A stretch of DNA of 64,000 nt from Streptomyces albireticuli (GCF_002192455.1 NZ_CP021744.1:2131001-2195000), one strand, 5' to 3'; positions 1 to 9,538 are shown, numbered from the stretch's first letter. Notes: generated from the sequence alone by a model not told the origin. Translations and numbers: made by a program.

Positions 1-732
<732 letters not shown>

Positions 733-849
733 GCCGCCTCCCTCTACGGGCAAAACGCCCTAATGCGCCCAATTCTTCCGTGGCGCGGATGTCTGTCTTT
801 CACCCGGCGCGCGAGGCGCGCCGGGCAGGTCTCTGTATGTGTCGCCGCG

Positions 850-1362
850 CTATTCGGCGGCCGTGGCGGGCGCGGGAACCCCGGGGCCCCCGTCGCGCTC
901 GCCGGCGGTGGTGACGGGCCGCTGCTCGCGGAGCTCCGCGACGGCGGCCTCGAAGTCCTCGAGCGAGTCGAACGCCTGGTACACGGACGCGAACCGCAGA
1001 TAGGCGACGAGGTCGAGGTCCCGGAGGGGGCCGAGTATGGCGAGCCCGACGTCGTGCGTCGAGAGCTCGGCGCTGCCCGTGGCGCGCACCGCCTCCTCCA
1101 CCCGCTGGCCCAGCTTCGCCAGGGCGTCCTCGGTGACGGGACGGCCCTGGCACGCCTTGCGGACGCCGGAGATGACCTTGGTGCGGCTGAAGGGCTCGGT
1201 GACCCCGCTGCGCTTGATCACCATCAGTGACGCTGTCTCTACCGTCGTGAACCGGCGGGAGCAGTCGGGGCACTGGCGGCGCCTGCGGATCGAGCAGCCG
1301 TCATCGGTGGTCCGGCTGTCGACCACTCGGCTGTCGGGGTGCCTGCAGAAGGGGCAGTGCAT
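850..1362 (-). CDS. nrdR: Transcriptional repressor NrdR of ribonucleotide reductase genes
   Basis: The protein has 170 residues, close to the usual 150-170. A zinc ribbon is formed by C3-x2-C6 and C31-x2-C34, followed by an ATP-cone domain (about residues 46-136) containing [16 protein letters not shown]. NrdR senses ATP/dATP through the cone and represses ribonucleotide reductase genes by binding paired NrdR boxes. It is the first gene of the nrdRJ operon, and a palindromic candidate box lies about 170 bp upstream at 1532-1545, so autoregulation is likely. The last 20 residues are Pro/Ala rich and variable. The start is the ATG at 1362, which directly begins the MHCPFC zinc ribbon. Confidence 0.96.
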   Translation of the reverse strand: MHCPFCRHPDSRVVDSRTTDDGCSIRRRRQCPDCSRRFTTVETASLMVIKRSGVTEPFSRTKVISGVRKACQGRPVTEDALAKLGQRVEEAVRATGSAELSTHDVGLAILGPLRDLDLVAYLRFASVYQAFDSLEDFEAAVAELREQRPVTTAGERDGGPGVPAPATAAE

Positions 1363-1531
1363 GGCTCTCCACCCTCCTCACCCTCGTAAGACTGTGCACG
1401 ATCTCCGGCTTCACCGGGCCCCTCGTTCGGGCCCTTGCGAAGCAGCTCCCAGCATAGGCGATGACCGCGACCGGAGATGACCAGCCGAGGCTCTTCGACC
1501 ACAACCGGTGGGTAGCCGACGCCCATCAAAC

Positions 1532-1545
1532 CACTAGATCTGGTG
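1532..1545. promoter_or_regulatory. Candidate NrdR box upstream of nrdRJ
   Basis: The sequence CACTAGATCTGGTG is a 14-bp palindrome with one mismatched pair. It fits the general NrdR pattern (ACACWATATATWGTGT) in its CAC...GTG ends. A weaker partner sharing CCAC-A-----TGG lies 32 bp away at about 1499-1510. NrdR boxes usually come in pairs about three helical turns apart. Assignment is by pattern and position only. Confidence 0.6.
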
Positions 1546-1854
1546 CCGGGCGGGCAAGCGCGCCGGACGCGTGTCGAACGCCACGGACGGGTTCCGACCC
1601 TACGGGAGACGCCCCGGCCGGGGCCCGGTGGGGGCATCCGTGACACGCTGGTGACACACTGGGCGCGGCGCCCGCACGGCATTTCCGGGACACCGCACCG
1701 CCGCCCGCGGCCGTGCGGCCACCCGCTCGGCGGGGCCCGCGGGGTCCGGCACGGCCGTCCGGACTTCGCACCGAAGGGTACCGTAATAGCCCGAATTGAT
1801 CTTCGGCCGTACACCCTCTCACCTGATCGCGTCAGCCAATCTTCGATATTTCAC

Positions 1855-1870
1855 TCGAACGTGTGTTTGG
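1855..1870. promoter_or_regulatory. LexA operator (SOS box) upstream of lexA
   Basis: TCGAACGTGTGTTTGG matches the Gram-positive/actinobacterial SOS box (CGAACNNNNGTTYG) at every core position. It lies about 63 bp upstream of the lexA GTG start inside an AT-rich segment, consistent with autorepression and induction after DNA damage. Confidence 0.9.
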
Positions 1871-1932
1871 CGCAACCTTTCGAAAGCAACTACCGTTGTC
1901 CAGCTAGGGAGAACATTTCGAGAGGGGCCGAC

Positions 1933-2718
1933 GTGACCACCACCGCAGACAGCGCCACCATCACCGCCCAGGACCGCTCCCAGAACCGACTCGACCAGGC
2001 ACACCCGATGAATGACGCAGCCATGAACCCCGAGGGGCAGAAGCCCGCTCGCGCCCTTCCCGGACGACCTCCAGGAATCCGGGCGGACAGCTCGGGACTC
2101 ACCGACCGGCAGCGGCGGGTCATCGAAGTGATCAGGGACTCCGTCCAGCGCCGGGGATACCCACCCTCCATGCGCGAGATCGGCCAGGCGGTGGGGCTGT
2201 CGAGCACCTCCTCCGTGGCCCATCAGCTCATGGCGCTGGAGCGCAAGGGGTTCCTCCGCCGCGACCCGCACCGCCCCCGGGCGTACGAGGTCCGCGGCTC
2301 CGACCAGCCCAGCACCCAGCCGACCGACACCACCGGCAAGCCCGCCGCCTCGTACGTCCCGCTGGTCGGCCGGATCGCCGCCGGTGGTCCGATCCTGGCC
2401 GAGGAGTCCGTCGAGGATGTCTTCCCCCTCCCCCGGCAGCTCGTCGGCGACGGAGAGCTGTTCGTCCTGAAGGTGGTCGGCGACTCCATGATCGAGGCCG
2501 CCATCTGTGACGGTGACTGGGTGACGGTGCGCCGCCAGCCCGTCGCGGAGAACGGCGATATCGTGGCCGCGATGCTCGACGGCGAGGCCACGGTCAAGCG
2601 TTTCAAGCGCGAGGACGGCCATGTGTGGCTGCTCCCGCACAACGCCGCCTACCAGCCCATCCCCGGTGACGAGGCCACCATCCTCGGCAAGGTGGTGGCA
2701 GTGCTGCGCCGCGTCTGA
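1933..2718 (+). CDS. lexA: SOS-response repressor and self-cleaving protease LexA
   Basis: The protein has 261 residues when started at the GTG 1933, which has GAGAGGGG just upstream and gives the [14 protein letters not shown]-terminus typical of Streptomyces LexA. The reading frame is open further upstream, but those codons cross the operator. The winged HTH spans about residues 55-115 ([17 protein letters not shown]). The Ala-Gly cleavage site is in GRIAAGGPI, the catalytic Ser in GDSMIEAA and the catalytic Lys in [10 protein letters not shown]. RecA filaments trigger autocleavage and derepression. An SOS box lies upstream at 1855-1870, and a strong terminator shared with the convergent helicase gene follows at 2736-2769. 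Confidence 0.97.
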   Translation: MTTTADSATITAQDRSQNRLDQAHPMNDAAMNPEGQKPARALPGRPPGIRADSSGLTDRQRRVIEVIRDSVQRRGYPPSMREIGQAVGLSSTSSVAHQLMALERKGFLRRDPHRPRAYEVRGSDQPSTQPTDTTGKPAASYVPLVGRIAAGGPILAEESVEDVFPLPRQLVGDGELFVLKVVGDSMIEAAICDGDWVTVRRQPVAENGDIVAAMLDGEATVKRFKREDGHVWLLPHNAAYQPIPGDEATILGKVVAVLRRV

Positions 2719-2735
2719 AGGAGCGTCGCAAGACC

Positions 2736-2769
2736 GGGCCCCGGAACCACTGCGCCGGTTCCGGGGCCC
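2736..2769. terminator. Bidirectional terminator between lexA and the DinG-like helicase
   Basis: A perfect 13-bp GC-rich stem (2736-2748 with 2757-2769) with an 8-nt loop lies between convergent genes, 17 bp after the lexA stop. There is no clear U-tract, which is usual for Streptomyces. Confidence 0.85.
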
Positions 2770-2843
2770 TGCTGTATTCCCGCCCGGATCCCGGCGGCCG
2801 CGTGCCGGATTCCACTCCGGGGCCCGGCACGCGGCCGCCTCCG

Positions 2844-4823
2844 CTACTTCTCCTCGGCCTTGGCCGCCGCGTCGATCGCGGCCAGCGAGCGCCGCACCTG
2901 ATTACGGTCCGTGGTGTACCAGAAGTCCGGCATGGACGCCCGCAGGAAGCTGCCGTAGCGGGCGGTGGCCAGCCGGGGGTCGAGCACCGCCACCACGCCC
3001 CGGTCCCCCGAGGCCCTTACGAGCCGGCCGGCGCCCTGGGCCATCAGCAGCGCCGCGTGTGTCGCGGCGACGGACATGAAGCCATTGCCGCCGGCCTCCT
3101 CCACGGCCTTCTGCCGGGCGCTCATCAGCGGATCGTCGGGCCGCGGGAAGGGCACCCGGTCCATCACGACGAGCTGGCAGCTCGGCCCCGGCACGTCCAC
3201 CCCCTGCCACAGCGACAGGGTGCCGAACAGACAGGTGCGGGCGTCGGCGGCGAAATTCCGGATGAGCTCGCCGAGGGTCTCCTCGCCCTGGAGCAGGATC
3301 GGCGTGTCGATCCGCCCGCGCAGCGCCTCCGCGGCCGCCTGGGCGGCGCGCATCGAGGAGAACAGCCCCAGCGTGCGGCCGCCGGCGGCCTCCACCAGCT
3401 CGGCCAGCTCGTCGAGCATGTCGGTGCGGCTGCCCTCCCGGCCGGGCTGGGAGAGGTGCCGCGCGACGTAGAGGATCCCCTGCTTGGGGTAGTCGAAGGG
3501 CGAGCCGACGTCGACGCCCTTCCACTGCGGGACGTCCGCGCCGCCGGTGCCCTCCGGCGCGAGGCCCAGCGAGGCGCCCACGCCGTTGAAGTCGCCGCCC
3601 AGCTTGAGCGTGGCGGACGTCAGGACCACGGACCGCTCGGCGAAGAGCTTCTCCCGCAGCAGGCCCGACACCGTGAGCGGGGCGACGCGCAGGGACGCGC
3701 CGAAGCGGTCGTGGCGCTCGTACCAGACGACGTCGTACTCCGAGCCCTCGACGATGCGCTCCGCCACGGTGTGGATGTTCTCCACGGCGGCGAGGGCCTG
3801 CTTGCGGACGGCGTCCTCGTCCTGGACGGACTTGTCGCGGGTGTTGCCGATGCAGGTGATCACCGTGCGGGCCGCGTCGCGCAGTGCCGCGAGGGCGTAT
3901 TCAAGATCCTCGGGAAGCTCCTCCAGGCGGCCCGGGAGCGCCAGCTCCATCAGCCGCTCGAAGCCCTCGGCGGCCGTCTGGAGACCGTCCGCCGCCTTCT
4001 CGTCGACCAACTTGGCCGCGCGCCGCACCGCGCGATTGACCTGGCCGGGGGTGAGCTCGCCGGTGGCGACGCCGGTGACCCGGGAGACCAGCTCATGGGC
4101 CTCGTCGACGATCAGCACCTCGTGGCTGGGCAGCACCGGGGCGCCCTCGATCGCGTCGATGGCCAGCAGGGCGTGGTTCGTGACCACGACATCGGCGAGC
4201 TTGGCGCGCTCGCGCGCCGCCTCGGCGAAGCACTCCGCGCCGTACGCGCACTTCGACGCGCCCAGGCACTCGCGGGACGTCACCGAGACCTGGGACCAGG
4301 CCCGGTCGGAGACCCCGGGGGTGAGGTCGTCGCGATCACCGGTCTCGGTCTCGTCCGACCAGTCGCGCAGACGCAGCAGGTCCTTGCCCAGCTTGCTGGT
4401 CGGCGCCGCGGCCTCGAAGGGGTCGAAGAGGCCCTCTTCCTCCTCCTGCGGCACTCCCTCGTGGAGCCGGTGCAGGCACAGGTAATTCGACCGGCCCTTG
4501 AGCATGGCGTACTGCGGGCGGCGGCGCAGCAGCGGCTGGAGGGCGTCGACCGTGCGCGGAAGATCGCGCTCGACGAGCTGGCGCTGGAGCGCCAGCGTGG
4601 CGGTCGCGACGACCACGCGCTCGCCGTGGGCCAGGGCGGGCACCAGATAGCCGAGGGACTTGCCGGTGCCGGTGCCGGCCTGCACGAGCAGGTGGTCACC
4701 GCCGTCGACGGCTTCGGCGACGGCTTCGGCCATGGTGACCTGGCCGGGCCGCTCGGTGCCGCCGACGGCGGTGACGGCGGCGTGGAGCAGGTCGGCGAGG
4801 GAGGGCGAGGAGGAGGGAGTCAT
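2844..4823 (-). CDS. DinG/XPD-family ATP-dependent DNA helicase
   Basis: The protein has 659 residues and is a superfamily 2 helicase. Walker A is AGTGTGKS (residues 49-56), there is a DEAH box (IVDEAHEL), and the C-terminal helicase motifs include FGTLSLWQGVDVPG and the Q-x-x-G-R-x-x-R-type QGAGRLVRASGD. Four Cys between motifs I and II (one in NYLCLHR, three in CLGASKCAYGAEC) match the iron-sulfur cluster pattern of XPD/DinG helicases. It probably unwinds recombination or replication intermediates. It converges on lexA, but no SOS box is visible before its own ATG, so DNA-damage control is not shown. The start ATG at 4823 begins MTPSSSPSLADLL, which fits the family. Confidence 0.9.
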   Translation of the reverse strand: MTPSSSPSLADLLHAAVTAVGGTERPGQVTMAEAVAEAVDGGDHLLVQAGTGTGKSLGYLVPALAHGERVVVATATLALQRQLVERDLPRTVDALQPLLRRRPQYAMLKGRSNYLCLHRLHEGVPQEEEEGLFDPFEAAAPTSKLGKDLLRLRDWSDETETGDRDDLTPGVSDRAWSQVSVTSRECLGASKCAYGAECFAEAARERAKLADVVVTNHALLAIDAIEGAPVLPSHEVLIVDEAHELVSRVTGVATGELTPGQVNRAVRRAAKLVDEKAADGLQTAAEGFERLMELALPGRLEELPEDLEYALAALRDAARTVITCIGNTRDKSVQDEDAVRKQALAAVENIHTVAERIVEGSEYDVVWYERHDRFGASLRVAPLTVSGLLREKLFAERSVVLTSATLKLGGDFNGVGASLGLAPEGTGGADVPQWKGVDVGSPFDYPKQGILYVARHLSQPGREGSRTDMLDELAELVEAAGGRTLGLFSSMRAAQAAAEALRGRIDTPILLQGEETLGELIRNFAADARTCLFGTLSLWQGVDVPGPSCQLVVMDRVPFPRPDDPLMSARQKAVEEAGGNGFMSVAATHAALLMAQGAGRLVRASGDRGVVAVLDPRLATARYGSFLRASMPDFWYTTDRNQVRRSLAAIDAAAKAEEK

Positions 4824-5076
4824 AGCCCTTCCACCCTAAGGGGCGGCACTGACATCACCGACGCCGTCCGGGAATCCTCGGGACGGATCACAGCGCGGGC
4901 GGTGACCCGGAGGAAGCAGGGCCCCGCCCGCCCGGCGACGTGCGGCGGACGGAAGGGCGCGCGACCGGCGCCACGGTTCTCCGGCCGGAGGCGGTGCGGG
5001 CGGTACCGCCCGATCTCCGCCCGTACGAGTGAGCGGAAATCGGTCCGGAGCACGCGGAGTTGCCGCGGCCGGGGCG

Positions 5077-5826
5077 TCAGAGGAGCGCGCGCAGGGCACG
5101 GTCGCGGATCATCAGCGCGGCGCGCTTGCCGGGCAGGTCGATCTCGCCGGTCAGCCGGAAGCCCGCGCTGAGGAAGGCGGCCACGCAAGGGGTGTTGCGG
5201 AGGTCCGGCTCGGCCACGACCCGGGCGCAGGCGGGCCGGTGATCGAGGATGTGGTCGGCGACGGCGCGCAGCAGGCGGCTCCCGATCCCGCGGGCCCGGT
5301 CGGCGACCTTGCCGATGAGGAGGTGGACCCCGGTGTCGTGCGGCCGGGCGGGGTAGTGGCGGGCGAGCGGATCGAGGTCCGCGCGGTAGATCTCCCAGTA
5401 GCTCATGGGGACGCCGCCGACCACGCCGAGACAGGGGAGGCTGCGTCCGTCCCCGTCGAGCTGGGCGCGCAGGTGGGCCTCGACGACGCTCTCGGGGCCG
5501 TCGAGCGCCCAGAAGGCCGCGACCGCCGGATCGTTCATCCACCGGGCGAGCAGCGGGAGATCACGCTCGAGCCGCACGGGGACGAGCTGGAAACCGCCCA
5601 CCGGGGTGGCGACCGGCCCCCATTCGGCGAGGGAGTCGAGGAGGTCGTGGCCGCCCCGGCCGGGGCCGTGGCCGCTCAGAGGCCGTCCTCTGCCCGTACC
5701 GGGCCCCTCGGCGGACGCCTGCGGCAGATCGCAGGTGATGAGCTCGACGAAGTCGTCCGGAAGCCTCAGATCGAGGGTGTCCTCGGTGCTGGAGTGGACA
5801 CTGGGGTCGGTGGGTGGCACGGACAC
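5077..5826 (-). CDS. GNAT-family acyltransferase of siderophore biosynthesis (AlcB/IucB type)
   Basis: The protein has 249 residues. After a low-complexity N-terminal third, about residues 75-249 form a GNAT domain of the siderophore-acyltransferase subtype. It contains LLARWMNDPAVAAFWALDGPE, then SYWEIYRAD, then IGKVADRARGIGSRLLRAV, the acyl-CoA loop, and VVAEPDLRNTPCVAAFLSAGF. These enzymes acylate the N-hydroxylated or free amine arm before condensation by an IucA/IucC synthetase. It is the last gene of the operon, 124 bp after the synthetase; the spacer carries a 16-bp direct repeat. The amine substrate is unknown. Confidence 0.85.
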   Translation of the reverse strand: MSVPPTDPSVHSSTEDTLDLRLPDDFVELITCDLPQASAEGPGTGRGRPLSGHGPGRGGHDLLDSLAEWGPVATPVGGFQLVPVRLERDLPLLARWMNDPAVAAFWALDGPESVVEAHLRAQLDGDGRSLPCLGVVGGVPMSYWEIYRADLDPLARHYPARPHDTGVHLLIGKVADRARGIGSRLLRAVADHILDHRPACARVVAEPDLRNTPCVAAFLSAGFRLTGEIDLPGKRAALMIRDRALRALL

Positions 5827-5840
5827 ACGCTCCTTTCGAG

Positions 5841-5934
5841 GGATCCCGTCGGTCCGAGGGGCTGCCGGGCCTCGGCGCTCCGAGGCCCCGGGTTCCGTTC
5901 ACCCGGGCCCGGGTCCCCGGATCCCGTCGGTCCG
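5841..5934. repeat. Pair of 16-bp direct repeats in the synthetase-acyltransferase spacer
   Basis: GGATCCCGTCGGTCCG occurs identically at 5841-5856 and 5919-5934, 78 bp apart. The segment between is GC-rich and partly self-complementary. It may be a slippage product or a regulatory or processing site; no function can be assigned. Confidence 0.75.
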
Positions 5935-5950
5935 GGGCCAGGGCCACCGG

Positions 5951-7912
5951 TCATCCGGCGGAGGTGACCAGGGGGTTGGCGATGGTGACGTAGACGGACT
6001 GGGCGTCGACCGGTCCGACGAGCTCGTCGAGCCCGTGCAGCCTGGTCAGCAGATTGGCCTTGCAGCGCAGGGTGGGCGCTTCCAGCAGGTGGGCGGGCAG
6101 CGGTGAGCGGGTCGCGGCCGGCCCGGCGGCGGCTCCCTTGAGGAAGCGCCGGAGCGCGGCGAGCAGGATCCGCTCGTCGGCGAGGCGTTGGGCGCCGAAG
6201 GCGCCGATCAGCCCGAGGACGTTGTTGACGCCGAGGTAGTAGGCGAACCGCTCGTCGGTCACCTCGTCGGGGACGAAGGTGTCGCTCTCGGTGCCGATGC
6301 CGGGGAGCAGCCGGTCGAGTGTCTCGCGGTGCGACTCGCGGAAGTAGTAGCCCTGGTTGTCGCGGTAGCGCCCGCCGACCGGCCAGCCGTCCCGGTCCAG
6401 GAGCACGAGGGTGTTCTGCTGATGGGCCTCCAGGGCGATGCCGGCCTCGCCGTCGAGCCACAGCACGGGCCGGACGACGGCTTCCAGATACCGCAGGAAC
6501 CACTCCGCGGAGACGGCTCCGGCGGGGCGGCCGGTGCGCAGGACGAGGCGGGCGACGATGTCGGCGAGCCGTGAGTGCATGGCGAGATGGCCTGCGGGGC
6601 CCGGCGGTTCGGGACCGTCCGCCCAGGGGCGCGGCGAGACGATCCCGGCCAGGCAGGCGGCGTCGTCACCGGGGCCGAAGGGGTTGTGCCGGATGACGGC
6701 GTCGAGGCCGGTGAGCGGGGTGCCGTCCGGGGCGTCGACGGCGAGCCAGGCCGGGTCGCGGACGATGTCGAAGCCGAGCCCGCCGGAGCAGGCCGCGCGC
6801 CACCGCTCGGCGAGTCCGCTGCGCAGCAGCCGGTGCACCTCCACGCCCCGCCACAGCTCCTTACGGAGGTTCTCCCTGCGGGAGTTGGTGATGCGCAGCC
6901 CCAGGGAGAGCTTGAGCATGGCGGGCGCGCCGGGGCGGTGCACCGTGCGTACGGAGGAGGTGGGGTGCCAGGACTCGCCGAAGGGGCCGAGGTCGCGGAG
7001 CAGCCCCGCGTCCATGAGCGCGGCCACGGCGGGGCGGCTGTGGACGTCCCGCGCCTGCCAGGGGTGGAGCGGCAGCGGCACGGTGTCCGGAGGCACGTGC
7101 AGCCCCGGGCCCGCGAGCCGGACGGCCAGGGTGACGGCGTCCACGGCGCGGCCGCGCTCGGTCCAGGCCGAGTCGGTGGCGAGCAGGGAGCGGTGGACGG
7201 CCAGCCAGTGCAGGGGGAAGGAGCCGCGCGCCTCCGGGGAGTAGCGGTGCGACTCCGCCTCGGAGAGGCCTTCGCGGCTCTTGGGAGCGGGGTGGAGGGG
7301 GTGCCCCAGGAGCAGGGACTGCTCGGCGTGGAGGAAGAGGTCCCTGGTGTCGGGGTCGGCGGGCCGCTCCCGGCGGGCCGCCAGGAACTCCGCCGTCCGG
7401 CGCGCCGAGTCCGCGACCCGGCCGACGAGTGCGGCGCCGTCCTCGGTGGGGGTGCCGCCGGCGCGCGCGGCGCGGTGCGCGGCCTCGCGGGTGAGGAGGG
7501 CGGCGAGGGTGACTGCGTCGACCGCGGGCGCGTCGGCGGGGCCGTCCCGCAGGGCGACCGGCCCGAACCGGTGCCAGCCGACGGCGGACCAGTGGCGTAC
7601 GGGCACGCGCAGCGCGGTGCCGCTGGCGATGAGGGGCACCGTAAGGACGTCGCCGTCGGGACGGGCGACGTCGTGCTCCCGGGCCCAGCAGCGCAGCAGG
7701 TTCTCCGCCGTGGCGGCGTCGGCGGCGGCCTTCGGGTCGGGGTGTTCCAGTGGGTCCGCGGCGGCCGCGGCGGGAGCGGTCCCGTCGGGGTGGCCGCTCT
7801 GGTGGGGCACGGCGGGGACCACGGCCCCGGGCGGCCCGCCCGGCTCGCGCTCCTGGCCGGTGGTGGACGCGTCCGTGCCGTGGGATGCGTTCATGCGGTG
7901 TGCGGCGGGCAT
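5951..7912 (-). CDS. IucA/IucC-family NRPS-independent siderophore synthetase
   Basis: The protein has 653 residues, normal for the family. The signatures are LLLGHPLHPAPKSREG (conserved HP-x-x-K segment of the nucleotide site), the central TSSVRTVHRPGAPAMLKLSLGLRITN, and the C-terminal EAHQQNTLVLLDRDGWPVG and RDNQGYYFRES. These enzymes adenylate a carboxylate, often citrate or a derivative, and condense it with an amine or hydroxylamine. The start lies 9 bp after the stop of the aminotransferase gene, so the two are an operon and probably translationally coupled. An internal ATG six codons in (MNASHG) is an alternative start. The N-terminal 60 residues are low-complexity. Confidence 0.93.
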   Translation of the reverse strand: MPAAHRMNASHGTDASTTGQEREPGGPPGAVVPAVPHQSGHPDGTAPAAAAADPLEHPDPKAAADAATAENLLRCWAREHDVARPDGDVLTVPLIASGTALRVPVRHWSAVGWHRFGPVALRDGPADAPAVDAVTLAALLTREAAHRAARAGGTPTEDGAALVGRVADSARRTAEFLAARRERPADPDTRDLFLHAEQSLLLGHPLHPAPKSREGLSEAESHRYSPEARGSFPLHWLAVHRSLLATDSAWTERGRAVDAVTLAVRLAGPGLHVPPDTVPLPLHPWQARDVHSRPAVAALMDAGLLRDLGPFGESWHPTSSVRTVHRPGAPAMLKLSLGLRITNSRRENLRKELWRGVEVHRLLRSGLAERWRAACSGGLGFDIVRDPAWLAVDAPDGTPLTGLDAVIRHNPFGPGDDAACLAGIVSPRPWADGPEPPGPAGHLAMHSRLADIVARLVLRTGRPAGAVSAEWFLRYLEAVVRPVLWLDGEAGIALEAHQQNTLVLLDRDGWPVGGRYRDNQGYYFRESHRETLDRLLPGIGTESDTFVPDEVTDERFAYYLGVNNVLGLIGAFGAQRLADERILLAALRRFLKGAAAGPAATRSPLPAHLLEAPTLRCKANLLTRLHGLDELVGPVDAQSVYVTIANPLVTSAG

Positions 7913-7921
7913 GCCACGGCG

Positions 7922-9538
7922 TCAGGCCGGGTATGCGGCGCCTGCCTCCTTCGGCGTGCTCAGGGTGGCTGCGCGGTGGCCCGTCCGGCAGACCGCGGCG
8001 ATGGCGTCGGCGAGCCGGTCGAGAACCGCTTCGGCCTGCTCGTCGGTGAGGGTGAGCGGGGGCAGGAGGCGTACGACGCAGGAGTGGCGGCCGCCCAGCT
8101 CCACGATCAGGCCCCGGCGCAGGCACTCCCGCTGCACGGCGGCGGCCAGCTCCGGAGCGGCGGGCAGCGGCGCGGGCCGGGTGGCCGCGCGCAAGCCGGC
8201 CGGCTCCGTCCCGGCGCCCGCGCACCCCGGGCGCCCGTCGGTCTGCGGCGGCACGGCCGGGCCGGGCTGCCGGGTGCCGCCCGACGGCGGGCCCGCCAGC
8301 CAGAGGCCGTCCGCGAGCAGGTCGGACTCCGGTCGGCCGCTGTCCCCGCCGGTGCCCGCGGCGCCGCCGCGCCCGACCTCGAAGGGCGACTGACCGGCGG
8401 GGCCGTCGGGGCGGACGAACTCGATGCCGATCATGAGCCCGAGGCCGCGCACGTCCCCCACGCAGTCGTGTTCGCGGGCGAGGTCGCGAAGGCGGCGGAG
8501 CATCCGCTCGCCGAGGACCGCGGCGCGCTCGGCGAGGCCGTTCTCCCGGACGTGGCGCAGGGTCGCGGTGCCGGCCGCCATGGCCAGTTGGTTGCCCCGG
8601 AAGGTGCCCGCGTGGTCGCCGGGCTCCCAGGCGTCCAGGTCGGCGCGGTAGACGACGACGGCGAGCGGGAGGCTGCCGCCGATCGCCTTGGAGAGCACCA
8701 TGACGTCGGGGACGATCCCGCTGTGCTCCACCGCCCAGAACGCCCCGGTGCGGCCCACGCCCGTCTGCACCTCGTCGGCGATCAGGGGGATGGAGCGGGC
8801 GGCCGTGATCGCGCGCATCCGGCGCAGCCAGCCGTCCGGCGCCGGGATGACCCCGCCTTCGCCCTGTACGGGCTCGACGACCATCGCGGCGGGCGCGCGG
8901 ACGCCGCTCTTGGGGTCGTCGAGCAGGCTCTCGGTCCAGTGCGCGGCCAGGCGCGCGCCGTCCTCGCCGCCCACGCCGAACGGGCAGCGGTAGTCCTGCG
9001 GGAAGGGCAGCCGGGTCACCCGGACGCCGGGGGCGCCGCCGGACGCGGCCATGGCCCCTTCCGTCATGCCGTGGTACGCGCCGGTGAACGCCAGCAGGCC
9101 GTCGCGGCCGGTGGCGGTGCGGACGAGCTTGAACGCGGCTTCCACGGCGTCCGTGCCGGCCGGTCCGCAGAACTGGACGCGGGCGGAGTCGGCCAGCTCC
9201 CGGGGCAGGGTGGCGAACAGCTCGCTGGTGAAGTCGTCCTTCACGGGCGTGGCCAGGTCGAGGACGTGCAGCGGTGCCCCGGAGTCAAGGACGGCGCGGA
9301 TGGCTTCGAGCACGACCGGGTGATTGTGGCCCAGGGCCAGCGACCCGGCCCCCTGGAGGCAGTCCAGATAGCGGCGCCCGTCGGCACCCTCGATCGTCAG
9401 GCCCCGGGCGCGCACCGGCACGATGGGCAGGGAGCGGGCGTACGTCCGGGCGGCCGATTCCCGCGCCGACTGCCGCCGGAGAATGCCCTCGTAGGCCGTG
9501 GACGACGGTGCCGTCGGCGGTAGCTGGGTCACGGCCAC
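7922..9538 (-). CDS. Class III PLP aminotransferase of the siderophore operon (diaminobutyrate-aminotransferase-like)
   Basis: The protein has 538 residues from the GTG 9538, which has AGGAGG ten bases upstream. It is a class III (ornithine/diaminobutyrate type) aminotransferase. Visible signatures are AFTGAYHGMTEGAM, VEPVQGEGGVIP, the PLP-contacting Asp in IADEVQTGVGRTG, and the Schiff-base Lys in VLSKAIGGSLPL. It likely makes a diamine precursor such as 2,4-diaminobutyrate from aspartate semialdehyde. An insertion of about 80 Gly/Pro/Ala-rich residues separates MIGIEFVRPDG from the last segment (ELAAAVQRECLRRGLIVE), which explains the length against about 430-460 for relatives. It is first in the operon; no iron-box palindrome is visible upstream. 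Confidence 0.88.
   Translation of the reverse strand: MAVTQLPPTAPSSTAYEGILRRQSARESAARTYARSLPIVPVRARGLTIEGADGRRYLDCLQGAGSLALGHNHPVVLEAIRAVLDSGAPLHVLDLATPVKDDFTSELFATLPRELADSARVQFCGPAGTDAVEAAFKLVRTATGRDGLLAFTGAYHGMTEGAMAASGGAPGVRVTRLPFPQDYRCPFGVGGEDGARLAAHWTESLLDDPKSGVRAPAAMVVEPVQGEGGVIPAPDGWLRRMRAITAARSIPLIADEVQTGVGRTGAFWAVEHSGIVPDVMVLSKAIGGSLPLAVVVYRADLDAWEPGDHAGTFRGNQLAMAAGTATLRHVRENGLAERAAVLGERMLRRLRDLAREHDCVGDVRGLGLMIGIEFVRPDGPAGQSPFEVGRGGAAGTGGDSGRPESDLLADGLWLAGPPSGGTRQPGPAVPPQTDGRPGCAGAGTEPAGLRAATRPAPLPAAPELAAAVQRECLRRGLIVELGGRHSCVVRLLPPLTLTDEQAEAVLDRLADAIAAVCRTGHRAATLSTPKEAGAAYPA

Larger units (their letters stand above)
1363..1932. other. Divergent control region between nrdR and lexA
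   Basis: This stretch of about 570 bp has no convincing gene. It holds the nrdRJ promoter side, with a NrdR-box-like palindrome at 1532-1545, and the lexA promoter side, with a LexA operator at 1855-1870. The segment near the lexA end (about 1770-1905) is clearly AT-richer than the surroundings, as expected of a promoter. Open frames crossing it are out-of-frame extensions of lexA and nrdR shadows. Confidence 0.7.

Noticed and set aside
1543..1932. Upstream extension of LexA by about 130 codons
   Set aside because: It would run through the SOS operator and promoter; the GTG at 1933 has a ribosome site and gives the conserved N-terminus.
2802..5171. Long plus-strand frame over the helicase gene
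   Set aside because: Antisense shadow from high third-position GC; no motifs, and the minus strand has complete helicase motifs.
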